Below, piece after piece: positions 23,170-34,120 of a stretch of DNA of 64,000 nucleotides. Below the pieces are notes generated by a model. The model had not been told where the DNA came from. It worked only from the letters and a program-made list of their open reading frames with translations, and ran no database searches. Position numbers and translations under genes: made by a program. The stretch's first letter is position 1, and the number at the start of each line of letters is the position of its first letter. The stretch lies in NCBI RefSeq assembly GCF_023091745.1, contig NC_068913.1, positions 15,022,001 to 15,086,000 of the forward strand, in the 5' to 3' direction. Origin of the DNA: Budorcas taxicolor (taxonomy: Eukaryota; Chordata; Mammalia; Artiodactyla; Bovidae).

Positions 23170-23421
23170 TATTTTTAAAAAGTGACTTATGTATTGGCTG
23201 CACTAGGTCTTCGTGGCTTTCTCTAGTTGCGGAGAGTGGGCTGCTTCTTGTGGTGGCTTCTCTTGTTGTGGAGAACAGGCTCTAGGTACCCGGGCTTCAG
23301 CGGTTGTAGCACGCAGGCTTTAGCTGCCCAACGCATGTGAAATCTTCCCGGACCAGGGATCAAACCCGTGTCCCCTGCATTGGCAGGTGGATTCTTAACC
23401 ACTGACCCACCAGGGAAGTCT
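23170..23421 (-). mobile_element. CHR-type SINE
   Basis: Cetartiodactyl tRNA-Glu-derived SINE. The minus-strand tRNA-like head is at the right (GGTGGATTCTTAACCACTGA, then CCACCAGGGAAGTC). The GC-rich body has TTTCTCTAGTTGCGGAGAG and GGCTCTAGGTACCCGGGC. The 3' tail at the left is the TTTTTAAAAAGTGACTTATG region. Confidence 0.88.
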
Positions 23422-24111
23422 CAAATTGTTTGTGAATTTTATTTAAGCATGGGTGAATGAGTTAACCAACATATCACAGTCTCTAGACTATCAAGAGTTA
23501 ATGTGCTTTGAAGATACATGGCATTCAGAAGTAAAAGATTTTGCATAAAATAAAAGCATTGTCCTTTTGAAGTTGTGATGGCTCCATCCCTTTAGTTTTT
23601 CATAAAACTGGAGGTATCTTCAGATCAGGAAGATAAGAAGCTTAACTAAAGCTAAGGACCTAGAAGCTCAAATTAACATGAAAGCAGCTGTGAGATTTTT
23701 TTTTTTCCCCTGACTCCAAGGCTTACACGTTCAGGTAGATTTTCTAAGCACATTTAACTAATATCTAAATTATAGACCTAATATCAAGTTAACATGTAAT
23801 CATAGATCACTAATTGCTTCCCCCAAGTCCATTTACAAATCCTATTTTGTTGATCTCCAAGGCATCCCTTCTCAGAGGTTCTCATGAACCTGGTTACAGA
23901 CACATCAGTTCTGTGTATCACTGATGCCTGCACAGTGCCTAATATTTGGTGTGGGAATGAATGGATGACCTCACCTAGCTAATAGAGTAACCCCAACTGT
24001 TTGTCTTTTGAGCTGGATGATGGAAGAAATAAAAGAGAGGTAGGTCTAAGGGTATGAGATGGGAGAAGTTGCCCCAGAATTTATAGTTTCAAATGCAAAA
24101 GAACTGTGGTT
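23422..24111. other. Single-copy sequence, no gene seen
   Basis: No recognised repeat apart from a 10-base T run near 23697. Confidence 0.45.
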
Positions 24112-24122
24112 AATTTAAGCAG

Positions 24123-25691
24123 AAGAATTATACAAAAAAGATCTTCATGACCCAGATAACCACGATGGTGTGATCATTGACCTAGAGCCAGACATTCTGG
24201 AATGTGAAGTCAAGTGGGCCTTAGGAAACATCACTCTGAACAAAGCTAGTGGAGGCGATGGAATTTCAGATGAGCTATTTCAAATCCTAAAAGATGATGC
24301 TGCGCAAGTGCTACACTAAGTATGCCAGCAAATTTGGAAAACTCAGCAGTGGCCACAGGACTGGAAAAGGTCAGTTTTCATGCCAATCCCAAAGAAAGGC
24401 AATGCCAAGGGATGTTCAAACTACTGCACAATTGCACTCATTTCACATGCTAGTAAAGTAATGCTCAAAATTCTCCAAGCCAGGCTTCAGCAATATGTGA
24501 ACCGTGAACTTCCAGATGTTCAAGCTGGTCTTAGAAAAGGTAGAGAAAACAGAGATCAAATTGCCAGTAATCCATTGGATCAGTGAAAAAGCAAGAGAAT
24601 TCCAGAATAACTTCTACTTTTGCTTTACTGACTATGTCAAAGCCTTTGACCGTGTGGATCACAACAAACTGTGGAAAATTCTGAAAGAGTTGGGAATATC
24701 AGACCACCTTACCTGCCTCCTGAGAAATGTGTATGCAGGTCAAGAAGCAACAGTTAGAACCGGACATGGAATAACAGACTGGTCCCAAATCAGGAAAGGA
24801 ATATGTCAAAGCTGTATATTGTCACCCTGCTTATTTAACTTATATGCAGAGTACATCATGTGGAATTCTGGGGTGGAAGAAGCACAAGCTAGAATCAAGA
24901 TTGCCAGGAGAAATATCAATAACCTCATATATACAGATGACACCACCCTTATGGCAGAAGGTGAAGAGGAACTAAAAAGCCTCTTGATGAAAGTGAAAGA
25001 GGAGAGTGAAAAAGTTGGCTTAAAGCTCAACATTCAGGAAACTAAGATCATGGCATCTGGTCCCATCTCTTCATGGCAAATAGATGGGGAAACAATGGAA
25101 ACAGTGATAGACTTTATTTTGTTGGGCTCCAAAATCAGTGCAGATGGTGACTGCAGCCATAAAATTAAAAGATGCTTGCTCCTTGGAAGAAAAGCTATGG
25201 CCAACCTAGACAGCATATTACTTTGCCAACAAAGGTCCATCTAGTCAAAGCTATAGTTTTTCCAATAGTCATGTGTGGATGTGAGAGTTGGACTATAAAG
25301 AAAGCTGAGTGCCGACGAATTGATGCTTTTGAACTGTGATGTTGGAGAAGACTCTTGAGAATCCCTTGGACTGCAATGAGATCCAACTAGTCCACCCTAG
25401 TGATCAGTCCTGAATATTCATTGGAACAACTGATGTTGAAGCTGAAACTCCCAATACTTTGGCCATCTGATGTGAAGAACTGACTCACTGGAAAAAGACC
25501 CTGATGCTGAGAAAGATTGAAGATGGGTGGAGAAGGGGCAACAGAGGATGAGATGGTTGGATGGCATCACCGACTCAATAGACATGAGTTTGAGTGAACT
25601 CTGGGAGTTAGTGATGGACAGGGAAGCCTGGCATGCTGCTGTCCATGGGGTCGCAGAGAGTCAGACACAACTGAGTGAATGAACGGAACTG
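24123..25691 (+). mobile_element. BovB LINE with 11-base target-site duplication
   Basis: The longest uninterrupted BovB in the window, about 1.57 kb. It starts in the region before the RT domain (AAGAATTATACAAAAAAG) and ends in GAATGAACGGAACTG. A perfect AATTTAAGCAG duplication flanks it at 24112-24122 and 25692-25702, so the true insertion ends are known. It is 5'-truncated: the endonuclease domain is missing. Stops and frameshifts make it non-functional. Confidence 0.95.
24380..25244 (+). pseudogene. BovB ORF2 reverse transcriptase pseudogene
   Basis: RT domain of the BovB copy. The fingers (ALISHASKVMLKILQARLQ) read in the frame starting 24380. Near 24560 the frame shifts to that of 24504-25244, a 246-codon frame with FTDYVKAFDRVDHNKLWKIL and LSPCLFNLYAEYI. 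The catalytic box is YTDD (24930-24941, residues 143-146 of that frame) instead of the YADD seen in the copy at 5978. Further upstream the same gene has an in-frame TAA near 24317. After residue 240 about 16-19 bases are missing between two ATTA repeats, which shifts the frame and ends the ORF. It is a dead LINE gene remnant. Confidence 0.9.
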
Positions 25692-25702
25692 AATTTAAGC
25701 AG

Positions 25703-26212
25703 TAAAAAGTTTGAGTAGAAGGATAATATGTAAGTCACAGAATCAACATGATGATTGAAAAGACAGACTCAGAAGGCTTCTCAGGCTGAGAAGCTAATTG
25801 TCAAGAAGATAACCAAAATTTAAAGTATAAAATATTTTCAATAAGTCTACCACCAGTGAACCTTGGAGAAGCATGCCAGGTAAGGGGAAAAATCCAGAAT
25901 AAGCAGTTAGTCTAGTGAAAGCAAGTTGATTCCCCACTACACCACAGAAAAATGTGATCAACCTGGCTGGTTCTTCTTATGAGTTATGGTTCAATATTGG
26001 GAATTCTGATTGGTCTCTGGTTGGGCAGTAGCCGAGGCATCTTGAGTTAGGGCAACTGTGCCCTTGTATAGCCTTGATGTACATACTTATAGCTCTAGAT
26101 ACTTTATGAGTCCACTGAGCAAGTACTCATGCAGTGGACACAGAATAACCGGTGTTTAGAGATAGAATATATCAACTATTCCACCTTAGAAGCCTCCTTC
26201 TCAGTGCATAAC
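25703..26212. other. Single-copy sequence, no gene seen
   Basis: No recognised repeat or exon. Confidence 0.45.
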
Positions 26213-26432
26213 TTTAAAAAATTTTTTACTGAAGTATAGTTGACCTGCAATGATGTATTAGTATCAAGTGTACAGCAAAGTGAGAGAGTTATATATATAT
26301 ACATATATCCACTGTTTTTTAGATTTCTTTTCCCATATAGGCCATTACAGAGTACGGAGCAGTGTTCCCTTTGCTCTATGGTAGATCCTTATTGGTTACA
26401 CCGTGCATTTTGTATATACACATGCAACTTTT
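26213..26432 (-). mobile_element. L1 3' end fragment
   Basis: Minus-oriented: ACTGAAGTATAGTTGACCTG at the left (3' end), then AGTGTACAGCAAAGTGAGAG and TTTGCTCTATGGTAGATCC. It abuts a CHR SINE in the same orientation. Confidence 0.85.
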
Positions 26433-26664
26433 TTACAAAAATATATTGATTTATTTGGCTGTGTTGGGTTTTAGTTGCAGCATGTGAGATTTTTGTTGCA
26501 GCCCACGGGCTTCCCTAATTATGGCACACAGGCTTCTCTTTAGTTGTGTGTGTGTTTAGATGCCCTGTGGCGTGTGGGATCTTAGTTCCCAGACCGGGGA
26601 TCGAACCTGCATCCCCTGCATTGGAAGGTGGACTCCTAAGCACTAGACCACAGGAAAATCCCCC
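26433..26664 (-). mobile_element. CHR-type SINE
   Basis: Tail at the left (TTGATTTATTTGGCTGTGTT), tRNA-like head at the right (CCGGGGATCGAACCTGCATC, CACTAGACCACAGG). The body is shorter and more diverged than the CHR copy at 23170, with a TGTGTGTGTG slip near 26546. Confidence 0.8.
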
Positions 26665-27700
26665 CAGTGGGTAACTTTTGATTGTACATAAATATTCTGT
26701 CACTCTGGGTCTATGTTGAAAGGTCCCGCCGTATACCTCTTTCCTTAACCTTTTGCATTTGTATCCTCTAATTGTGACCTCTCAGTTATTGCTCATGGAT
26801 TAGTTTTGGATAGAGCCCTTTCTCAAACAATCTATTCTTCCAACTAAAGTGGGCAACGAGATACGTGGATCAAAATTCTTTTCCAAGTGGGATTGTAGAG
26901 GTTTTTCCTCTGCACTAAACTTCAAGCCTACACCTAAATGGAGGTGTACTGTCAGCTGTCCACTTCTGGCTTTTGCCAGCCTACCACCGAGAAATTTCCA
27001 GAGTCCAGACTCAAAGGTTTTCAGACAGCTAGTCACAGGCCATTTCTCACTAGGCTGGGAGAGGAGTGAGAGTGCCGCAGGAGTAATGGCATGACAGGGT
27101 GGACAGCTGGCTCACGGAGACTGCTTCTACAACTCAGTATAGAGCGCCTGCTGATGAGCTGACAGTGGGAACCTGACTTTATGGCCAGATGGGTTCGACA
27201 ACACTCCAGTTCATAATGCCTTGTCTATTTTCCACAGTCACCCGGTGTCTCTACGTGGGTCTACTTGTTGGGAACACTAATGCCTATCTCTCAAAAGGAT
27301 AGTATTAACAACATAATGCAGAGCCTCTACTATAGCTCTAAGATCTAGGCATCTGTTTTGTGATTCCCTTTCAGAGCTCTTCTTTGTCTGCTTTTCCACA
27401 GACAGGTTGGGCATCATTGGAAATTTTGTTCCACAAAATTTCTAGGTATATAGCCATTAAAAGTAGACGCCTTTGGGGGCACCTGGTAAATGGGTTGAAT
27501 AAAGTGCATGCAAAAATTTTGGATACGTTGCCTGCAAAGGCCAAAATGGCCTACCAAGCGTGACAACTGTTCGTATTACAGAAGGAAGATATTTGCCATA
27601 AGCACTGGCGCTTTTGACCACTAGCCTCGTAGAAGCTTTCCTGAAGTAGCCGGTCTCTATATTTTCAAATCCTTTGCTCCCACCCTTTAGCCTGCTTTGC
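26665..27700. other. Single-copy sequence, no gene seen
   Basis: Two short overlapping frames on opposite strands at 26800-27094 and another pair at 27360-27702 lack splice sites and known motifs. No repeat recognised. Confidence 0.4.
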
Positions 27701-27919
27701 ACGAGTGCTCAGTTGCTTCACTTGTGTCTGACTTTTTCCGACCCTCTGGATTGTAGCCCACCCGGTTCCTCTGTCCATGGGATTCTCCAGGCAAGAATAC
27801 TGGAGTGGGTAGCCATGCCCTCCTCCAGGGGATCTGCCCGACCCAGGGATCCAACCTTTGCCTCCTGCAACTCCTGCATTGCAGGTGGATTCTTTACCGC
27901 TGAGCCACCAGGGAAGCTC
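27701..27919 (-). mobile_element. Bov-tA SINE
   Basis: Near full length; head at the right (GATTCTTTACCGCTGAGCCA). A likely imperfect duplication is CCTTTAGCCT on the left and CCTCTAGCCT on the right (9 of 10). The middle has an extra CTCCTGCAACTCCTGCA. Confidence 0.92.
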
Positions 27920-28811
27920 ATCCTCTAGCCTACTTGTGTCTTATCAAAGCATTGAAAGTACCAATCCAGCTTACTCTCCAGGTCCTGCGAGCATGATGCC
28001 TTGTGTTCAGTGAGATTATCAAGGTCTGTAGATGAAGCCAGCTTTCTGGCTTAGGAAGATGAAGATGTAATAAAATAGAAGATGACGATGCAAAGAGAAA
28101 GGGGGCTTCTCTGGCTGTCAAGAAAAGGCTTGGTATAGAGTGTGGCTTGAGGGGGGTGCTTCCAGACCTCTATGTTCTCCACTATATTCAGGTTTCCATT
28201 ATTTCCTCATCAGTACTGCCACTTTGATCTAAGTGACTTGGTAAGGCCGGAAGTTCAATGGGCTTTCTCCAGGCACCCACAGAATTTTACATTTGTATTG
28301 GATTTTGGCAGACATTTATGTAGAAAATTATCAAAACCAGAGAGATTCCCCAGGTCTATGCCTTGAGCTAAAATATAGAGATCTAAGCCTGTCATCTCGT
28401 CTTTAAGCCCTCCAGTCTCATTAGAAGCAGCCACCTCACCCTAGCATCCTTAAATTCTTCATGCTGTTCACACTCTTCAATTTCAATGACAGTTTGATCC
28501 CTTAAATCCTTCTTTTCAATGGACACTTCATTAAAGGTCCCCACAGAAGAAAAATTATCTAGTTATTTGTTATAGCTGACAGATTCCCATTCCTGAACTC
28601 TGAAGTTTCATATATTTTTAGGCCCTATTAGGACGAATAACCAGTACCGGTTTCCTGAGTGATTGTCTTCTGATACAAATTTCTGACCAGTCTGGGTCCA
28701 TGGTTGTCACCAATAGAAAGTAACTGGTTAACTGAAACAGAAAAGGGGTTTGTTGGAGAGATGTGAGGTACTTGATAGAATGGGTTTTAACAGTTAGAAA
28801 ATTAGATCAGA
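27920..28811. other. Single-copy sequence, no gene seen
   Basis: No recognised repeat. The frames at 27930-28121 (minus) and 28172-28366 (plus) are unsupported. Confidence 0.4.
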
Positions 28812-28882
28812 AACAGGAACAGGGAAGCCCTAACCCCTAGTGTGACTATATTTGAAAATACTGCTTTTAGGAGGTAATTAAG

Positions 28883-29044
28883 GGGGCTTCCCTGATAGCT
28901 CAGCTGGTAAAGAATCTGCCTGCAATGCAGGAGACCTGGGTTCGATCCCTGGGTTAGGAAGATCCTCTGGAGAAGGGAAAGGCTACCCACTCCAGTATTC
29001 TGGCCTGGGTTGCAAAGAGTCAGACGCAACTGAGTGACTTTCAC
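28883..29044 (+). mobile_element. Bov-tA SINE, internally shortened
   Basis: Inserted in the MLT1 LTR. Head GGCTTCCCTGATAGCTCAGC, tail AAAGAGTCAGACGCAACTGA. The segment between TTCTGGCCTGG and GTTGCAAAGAG is missing compared with the neighbour at 29058, giving about 162 bases rather than about 205. Confidence 0.92.
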
Positions 29045-29057
29045 TTAAGGCTATATG

Positions 29058-29262
29058 GAGCTTCCCTCGTGGCTCAGACGGTGAAGAATGTATAGTGCAG
29101 CAGACCCAGGTTTGATCCCTGGGTCAAGAAGGTTCCCTGGAGAAGGACATAGCTACTCGCTCCAGTGGTCTTGCCTGGAGAATCCCATGAACAGAGGAGC
29201 CTGGTGGGGCTACAGTCTATGGGGTCATAAAGAGCTGGACACGACTGGATGACTGACACTAA
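29058..29262 (+). mobile_element. Bov-tA SINE
   Basis: Second SINE in the same LTR, same orientation, only about 13 bases after the first. The imperfect duplication AAGGCTATAT (29047-29056) and AAGGCTAAAT (29264-29273) flanks it, and both halves match LTR sequence. Confidence 0.92.
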
Positions 29263-29737
29263 CAAGGCTAAATGAGGCCATCAGGGTAAGAATCCGAATT
29301 TTATAGGATTGGGGCCTTATAATTGGAGGAAAGGAAGGAGGGAGATCCATTTCTTTCTTTCTCTCCATGTGTATGCACCAAGGAAGGCCCTGTGAGGACA
29401 CGGGAATGAGGCTTCTGCAAGCCAAGAAAAGGGCTCTCATGAGAAACTCAACTGTCTAGTGACTTGATCTTGGACTTCCCAGTCTCTAGAACTGTGAGGA
29501 AATACATTTCTGTAGTTTAAGCCCCTGTGGCATCTTGCCGTGGCAGCCCAGCCGACCGTGACAGTGGCTAACAAGCAAGCTGACGCCACTGAACTTGGTC
29601 AGCTCGATAAGGCGACATGGGCCTCCTGGGCTTCCTGTCCTTGAGCACTCGCTGTTACGCTCAGGGTTTTAAACCCTATTAATTCCTGCCTTGAAAACCT
29701 CTACTTCTTCCTGCACCTTGATGGTGCTCCCTTGAGA

Positions 29738-30010
29738 TTTATTTACTTATTAAATTTATTTATTTTATTGCACTGGGTCTTCGTTGCTGCGCAAGGCTTT
29801 CTCTAGTTGTGGCGAGCGGGGGCTCCTCTCTGGCTGCAGTGCACGGGCCTCTCATTGCCGTGGCTTCTCCTGTTGTGGAGCACAGACTCTAGGGTCTGCG
29901 GGCTCAGCAACTGTGGTTCACAGGCTTAGCTGTCCTGCAGCATGTGGAATTTTCCCGGATCAGTAATTGAATCCATGTCCCCTGCATGGACAGGCAGATT
30001 CTTACCCACT
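29738..30010 (-). mobile_element. CHR-type SINE
   Basis: A/T-rich tail at the left (TTTATTTACTTATTAAATTT). The GC-rich body has GGGTCTTCGTTGCTGCGCAA and TTGTGGCGAGCGGGGG, and the head is at the right (CAGGCAGATTCTTACCCACT). It keeps more CpG than the CHR copies at 23170 and 26433, suggesting a slightly younger insertion. Confidence 0.88.
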
Positions 30011-30258
30011 GGAAGGCCAATGCTCTGCCTTCTATTCAACCGCTGGCCTGGAAGTCCATCTCCAGCCCAAGCCATGTAGCCCCTTTATCCACCGCAGCAG
30101 ACCCCGTGGCAGACTGCTCTATACTGAGTGCCCACGCCTCAGATGGTCTGATGGAGGCTTGGGAGCACTCACTGGTCCTCCCCTGCACTTTTGCCAGCCA
30201 CTCTCAGCGAGGCCAGTTGTTGCTTTGTGGTGAAGAAGACCTGTTGTGTATTGGTCTC

Positions 30259-30814
30259 CTGCTGCTGTTGCTAAGTCACTTCAGTCGTGTCCGACTCTGT
30301 GTGACCCCATAGACGGCAGCCCACCAGGCTCCCCCATCCCTGGGATTCTCCAGGCAAGAACACTGGAGTGGGTTGCCATTGCCTTCTCCAATGCATGAAA
30401 GGGAAAAGTGAAAGTGAAGTTGCTCAGTCATGTCTGATCTTTAGCGACCCCATGGACTGCAGCCCACCAGGCTCCTCTGTCCATGGGATTTTCCAGGCAA
30501 GAGTACTGGAGTGGGTGCCATTGCCTTCTCCAATGCATGAAAGTGAAAGTGAAAGTGAAGTCGCTCAGTCATGTCTGATCTTTAGCCACCCCATGGACTG
30601 CAGCCCACCAGGCTCCTCTGTCCATGGGATTTTCCAGGCAAGAGTACTGGAGTGGGTGCCATTGCCTTCTCCAATGCATGAAAGTGAAAGTGAAAGTGAA
30701 GTCGCTCAGTCATGTCTGATCTTTAGCCACCCCATGGACTGCAGCCCACCAGGCTCCCCCATCCATGGGATTCTCCAGGCAAGAGTACTGGAGTGGGTGC
30801 CACTGCCTTCTCCC
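30259..30814 (-). mobile_element. Bov-A SINE array of four units
   Basis: Bov-A2 is normally a dimer of the roughly 120-140-base Bov-A unit. Here four units lie in a row: a partial one at 30259-30390, then units starting ATGCATGAAA at 30391, 30533 and 30674 (periods 142 and 141). Units two to four share the private variant TGTCTGATCTTTAGC, so they arose by duplication of one unit. A single perfect ATTGGTCTC duplication flanks the whole array (30250-30258 and 30815-30823). Because the period is a multiple of three, one plus-strand frame stays open for 172 codons. Confidence 0.9.
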
Positions 30815-30823
30815 ATTGGTCTC

Positions 30824-31399
30824 TTAGGTTCCCAAATAAACAGTGTGGTTCAAAGGTTCCTGTGCTCACCTGTCTTCTTGGTTTAATACTCCATTCCTCC
30901 TAATTCTTTTCCTCCAAAGTAGAAATCCAGATATATCTGAAGACGTTTCCCTTCTTCTCCCTAAATGTTCCTTTTCCTTGCCATTTACCTAAACTCCCAC
31001 ATTTAACTTCCCTCATAGATTGGGGGAAAGGAGGAGTGATCTATACTTTTTTTTTTTTTAATTCCAAATGGTAAGGAAAAGAAATTTGGAATGCTTTTTT
31101 CTCCCTCGGTTAATCCTGACTCTCATCTAACTGTGGGGTTCCAAAATCCAGTTTTTTTGAGGAGGGAGCTGAATGTTACCTTTTATTTTCATTCTTCTGC
31201 ACCAGATTCTAAACTTTCTACTAGCAAATGAGTGCCGTAGGTAGACTGATTGAAGATTATAATGTTCAGAAGGAAAAATGAAAAAGCACAGTAATACTTA
31301 GAAAATATAACTCTCACTGCTTATCAAAATGAAGAGGACATTGTTTCTGCTCATCACTCTTTTTGCAAGGCACATATGTGATTTTTAGAAATTTAATTA
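30824..31399. other. Single-copy sequence, no gene seen
   Basis: No repeat apart from a T run near 31047-31059. Confidence 0.45.
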
Positions 31400-31519
31400 A
31401 TTTCTTTTCCCCACACCATGAGGCAAGTGGGATCTTAGCTCTCCAACTAGGGATTGAACCCGTGCCCTCTTCGGTGGAAGCGTGGAGTCTTAACCACTGG
31501 ACTGCCAGGGAAGTCCTTG
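31400..31519 (-). mobile_element. tRNA-derived SINE head (CHR-like)
   Basis: About 120 bases with the tRNA-like head at the right (GGAGTCTTAACCACTGGACT, GCCAGGGAAGTCC) and a short T-rich tail at the left. The GC-rich CHR body is absent, as in the copy at 53185. Confidence 0.75.
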
Positions 31520-31926
31520 TTGATCACTTCTGATCAATGATAGAGTCAAGAAATACCGGGATTAAAGAACATTGTGGTGCTTAAGGAACCTTCGGTGCTT
31601 AACAAGCCTTTCATTCCCTGGAGAAATACAACTGATACGTTGACTAAGTTAAGAAGTATATAAGGTTCCCTTTCCAGCATGGCAACATGTGGTGCTCTGT
31701 GGCTCTGCTTCACAGTAAAATTAGTGAAAAAAATCATTAACCACCCCCCGCCAAAAAAAAAACAAGCTATTTAAAGCCTCTGGAAATGGTACCATGGGCA
31801 TATAGCAAATGGACAGCAATAACAACAAAAGCACTTACTTTTTAAAAACTTATGAAAATGTGGTAAGAACAGGAAAGAGTGTGCAGTGTTTGAACCACAG
31901 CTCACTCTCTTCCTCCCTCTTCTCAG
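31520..31926. other. Single-copy sequence, no gene seen
   Basis: No recognised repeat. An A run follows CCCCCCGCC at about 31753. Confidence 0.4.
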
Positions 31927-32103
31927 TTCATCTTGAAGCAAACCAGAGCTCAAGTGGGTGCAGAAGAGAACACAGAGCTGTCTCTTCTCCAGCTCCCAGT
32001 TGGAGGGCTACTGTATTTTCCCACCTGTTACAGAGCCTAAGTTTCAAGCAAGTGCAGGGGAGAGGTGGATATTCTCTTCTTTAACACCATCCTGACTTGA
32101 AAG
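31927..32103 (+). other. Weak candidate exon (non-coding or terminal)
   Basis: A strong pyrimidine tract and acceptor (CTCTCTTCCTCCCTCTTCTCAG) ends at 31926. A donor AAG/GTAAGG lies at 32104. The interval is not repeat-derived. The reading frames contain stops (one closes after about 37 codons, another at 32084), so it could only be an untranslated or non-coding exon, or chance splice-like sequence. Confidence 0.18.
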
Positions 32104-32448
32104 GTAAGGGGACAGCATGGTAAAAATCCTGGGACCCTACGTCACCCTCCCTCCAGCTCATGCGTGAAGCAGAGGTTCCATTCAGAGAGAGGTGAGCCGC
32201 ACAGAGCAGAGGCCATGGGAGGACCCCACTCTGCCAAGCACCTAGCCCCAAAAGTGCGGGTGTCGCTCAGAAGTATGCCCCTGTCCCCTCCCTCAGCTTC
32301 AGAGTCTCCACCCAGAGATTTTGCCCAGGGGAATAAGCAGGCCATAAAACAGCTCAGAATCTCTTCCCAAAGAAGCTGACTTCATTTGCCACAGACTGGG
32401 GGGTATTCAAAGCTAAGGACTTTCTCAAAACAGTAGAGGTTGTGAGTG

Positions 32449-32643
32449 AGTGAGTGCTCAGTTGCTTCAGTTGTGTCCGACTCTTTGTGACCCCCATGGA
32501 CCTCTGTTCTTGAGATCCTCCGGGCAAGAATACTGGAGTGGATTGCCATGCCCTCTCCAGCGGATCTTCCCAGCCCAAGGATCGAACCTTTATCTAGGTG
32601 CATCTCCTGCCTTGCAGGTGGAATCTTTACCGCGGAGCCACTA
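32449..32643 (-). mobile_element. Bov-tA SINE
   Basis: Tail at the left (GCTTCAGTTGTGTCCGACTC), head at the right (ATCTTTACCGCGGAGCCACT). There is a deletion after CCCCCATGGAC. A GAGTGAGTGAGTG slip at the left end marks the junction. Confidence 0.9.
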
Positions 32644-33131
32644 GACGTTGTGCTGTGAAACAAATCAGAGGCAACTGGTAGATGGATGTGAGGTGTAAGC
32701 TAAGTCATGGCTGGCTAGTTACTAGACAGAACTAGGGAAGCAGAAGAAGAGCCTTCTTCTAAGCAGGGCCTTCTTGGGATCAGACAAACCTCAAAATCTG
32801 AACTCAAAGACTATTTCTTTAAAGGAGGCTGAGTTTCCTTGGATCAGTCTGTGGAGAGTTTGTGCCCCAGGGCATTGTTGACAACAGTGGCGCAATCAGC
32901 CAGCTATTAATGGAAGTTAATAGCTGGGTGTGTCAAGGACAGTGACAGTTAAAGTGACTGCAGAAGACTTGCTCTCCAGAGATGACTGTCCACATGCCCA
33001 AGGCTGCACCATCTGAGGACCAGTATCAGAGCCTTTATAACGTGAGGCGAGAGGAGAGAACGGACTTCACCAAAATAGCCCAGTCGCTAAACAAATAAGC
33101 AAATGACAATAACCAACATCTAGGGAAGGGA

Positions 33132-33396
33132 ATGGCACCCCACTCCAGTACTCTTGCCTGGAAAATCCCATGGACGGAGGAGCCTGGTGGGCTGCAGTCC
33201 ATGGGGTCGCACAGAGTCGGACACGACTGAGTGACTTCACTTTCACTTTTCACTTTCATGCATTGGAGAAGGAAATGGCAACCCACTCCAGCGTTCTTGC
33301 CTGGAGAATCCTAGGGATGGGGGAGCCTGGTGGGCTGGCGTCTATGGGGTCGCACAGAGTCAGACATAATTGACGCGACTTAGCAGCAGCAGCAGC
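33132..33396 (+). mobile_element. Bov-A2 SINE with 10-base duplication
   Basis: Regular Bov-A dimer, plus orientation. Its two halves are joined by the CACTTTCACTTTTCACTTTC linker, and it ends in a (CAG)n tail at 33384-33398. The perfect duplication AGGGAAGGGA lies at 33122-33131 and 33397-33406. Well preserved, hence relatively recent. Confidence 0.95.
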
Positions 33397-34120
33397 AGGG
33401 AAGGGAAAGGCGATCAACCAGCTCCCAGAGTTGCTACCATGTATTATCTAAAATGGCCAGTTTCCAACAACAAGAAAATTTGAGGCTACAAAGAAGCTGG
33501 AGAGTCTGATAGGGAGAAAAGCAGGCGAAAGAAACTGCCTTGTGAGAGCAGATTAAAAACATCAGTATTTCATTAAGTGGAGAATATCAATTAAGAAGCA
33601 GAAATTTTTAAATAAGAAAAAAAGCCTAGAGGAGAGGAATTGGGGGGAGAAGGGAGACTTTTAAGGAAAGAGACATGTATATATATAATTATGACTGATT
33701 CATGTTTATGTATGGCATAGACCATCATAACATTATAAAGCAATTATCTGCCCATCTCCCCACCCCAACTCCCCCAAAAAATGGCAAATGTAAATTCTGG
33801 ATTGGAAAGTACAAAAACTGAAAAGAAAGATTCATTAGAGGGCCCAACAGCAAAAATGAAAAATTAGGAGATCCTCAGAGGAATGTGAGATACCATTAGA
33901 TGACTCAGCGTACATGCAGTGAGAGTGATAGGAGGAGAGGTGAGAGAGCAAGGAGTAGGAAAAATACTCCAAGAAGTAATTGTTGACCATGTGTAGATCT
34001 GTATAACAACAGCATTGAGAAGGGAAAGGAATAGAGCGATATAGGTATTCTATATTCCACTGAAATTGTCAGTGCAAATCTGAAGCAGGCTCTGATAAGA
34101 TATATACGTTAAGCCCTCGC

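Larger units (their letters stand above)
28812..29580 (+). mobile_element. MLT1-type LTR (ERVL-MaLR) carrying two SINEs
   Basis: Fossil mammalian apparent LTR retrotransposon LTR. The pieces are 28812-28882, 29045-29057 and 29263-29580. Readable landmarks are CCTAACCCCTAGTGTGACTA, TAGGAGGTAATTAAGG, GGGGCCTTATAATTGGAGG, CTTGATCTTGGACTTCCCAG, and AGAACTGTGAGGAAATACAT near the end. No internal retroviral genes adjoin it. The LTR at 46788 is the same family. Confidence 0.75.

Noticed and set aside
24380..25244. 246-codon RT frame as a functional gene
   Set aside because: An upstream in-frame stop, a frameshift in the RT fingers, a deletion at the 3' side and a missing endonuclease show a dead BovB copy.
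30368..30886. 172-codon open frame with a repeated HGIFQARVLEWVPLPSP-type peptide, superficially a novel repeat protein
   Set aside because: It is the antisense translation of tandem Bov-A SINE units; the 141-base period simply keeps the frame open. The same peptide appears from SINEs at 33132, 38861, 47307 and 51804.
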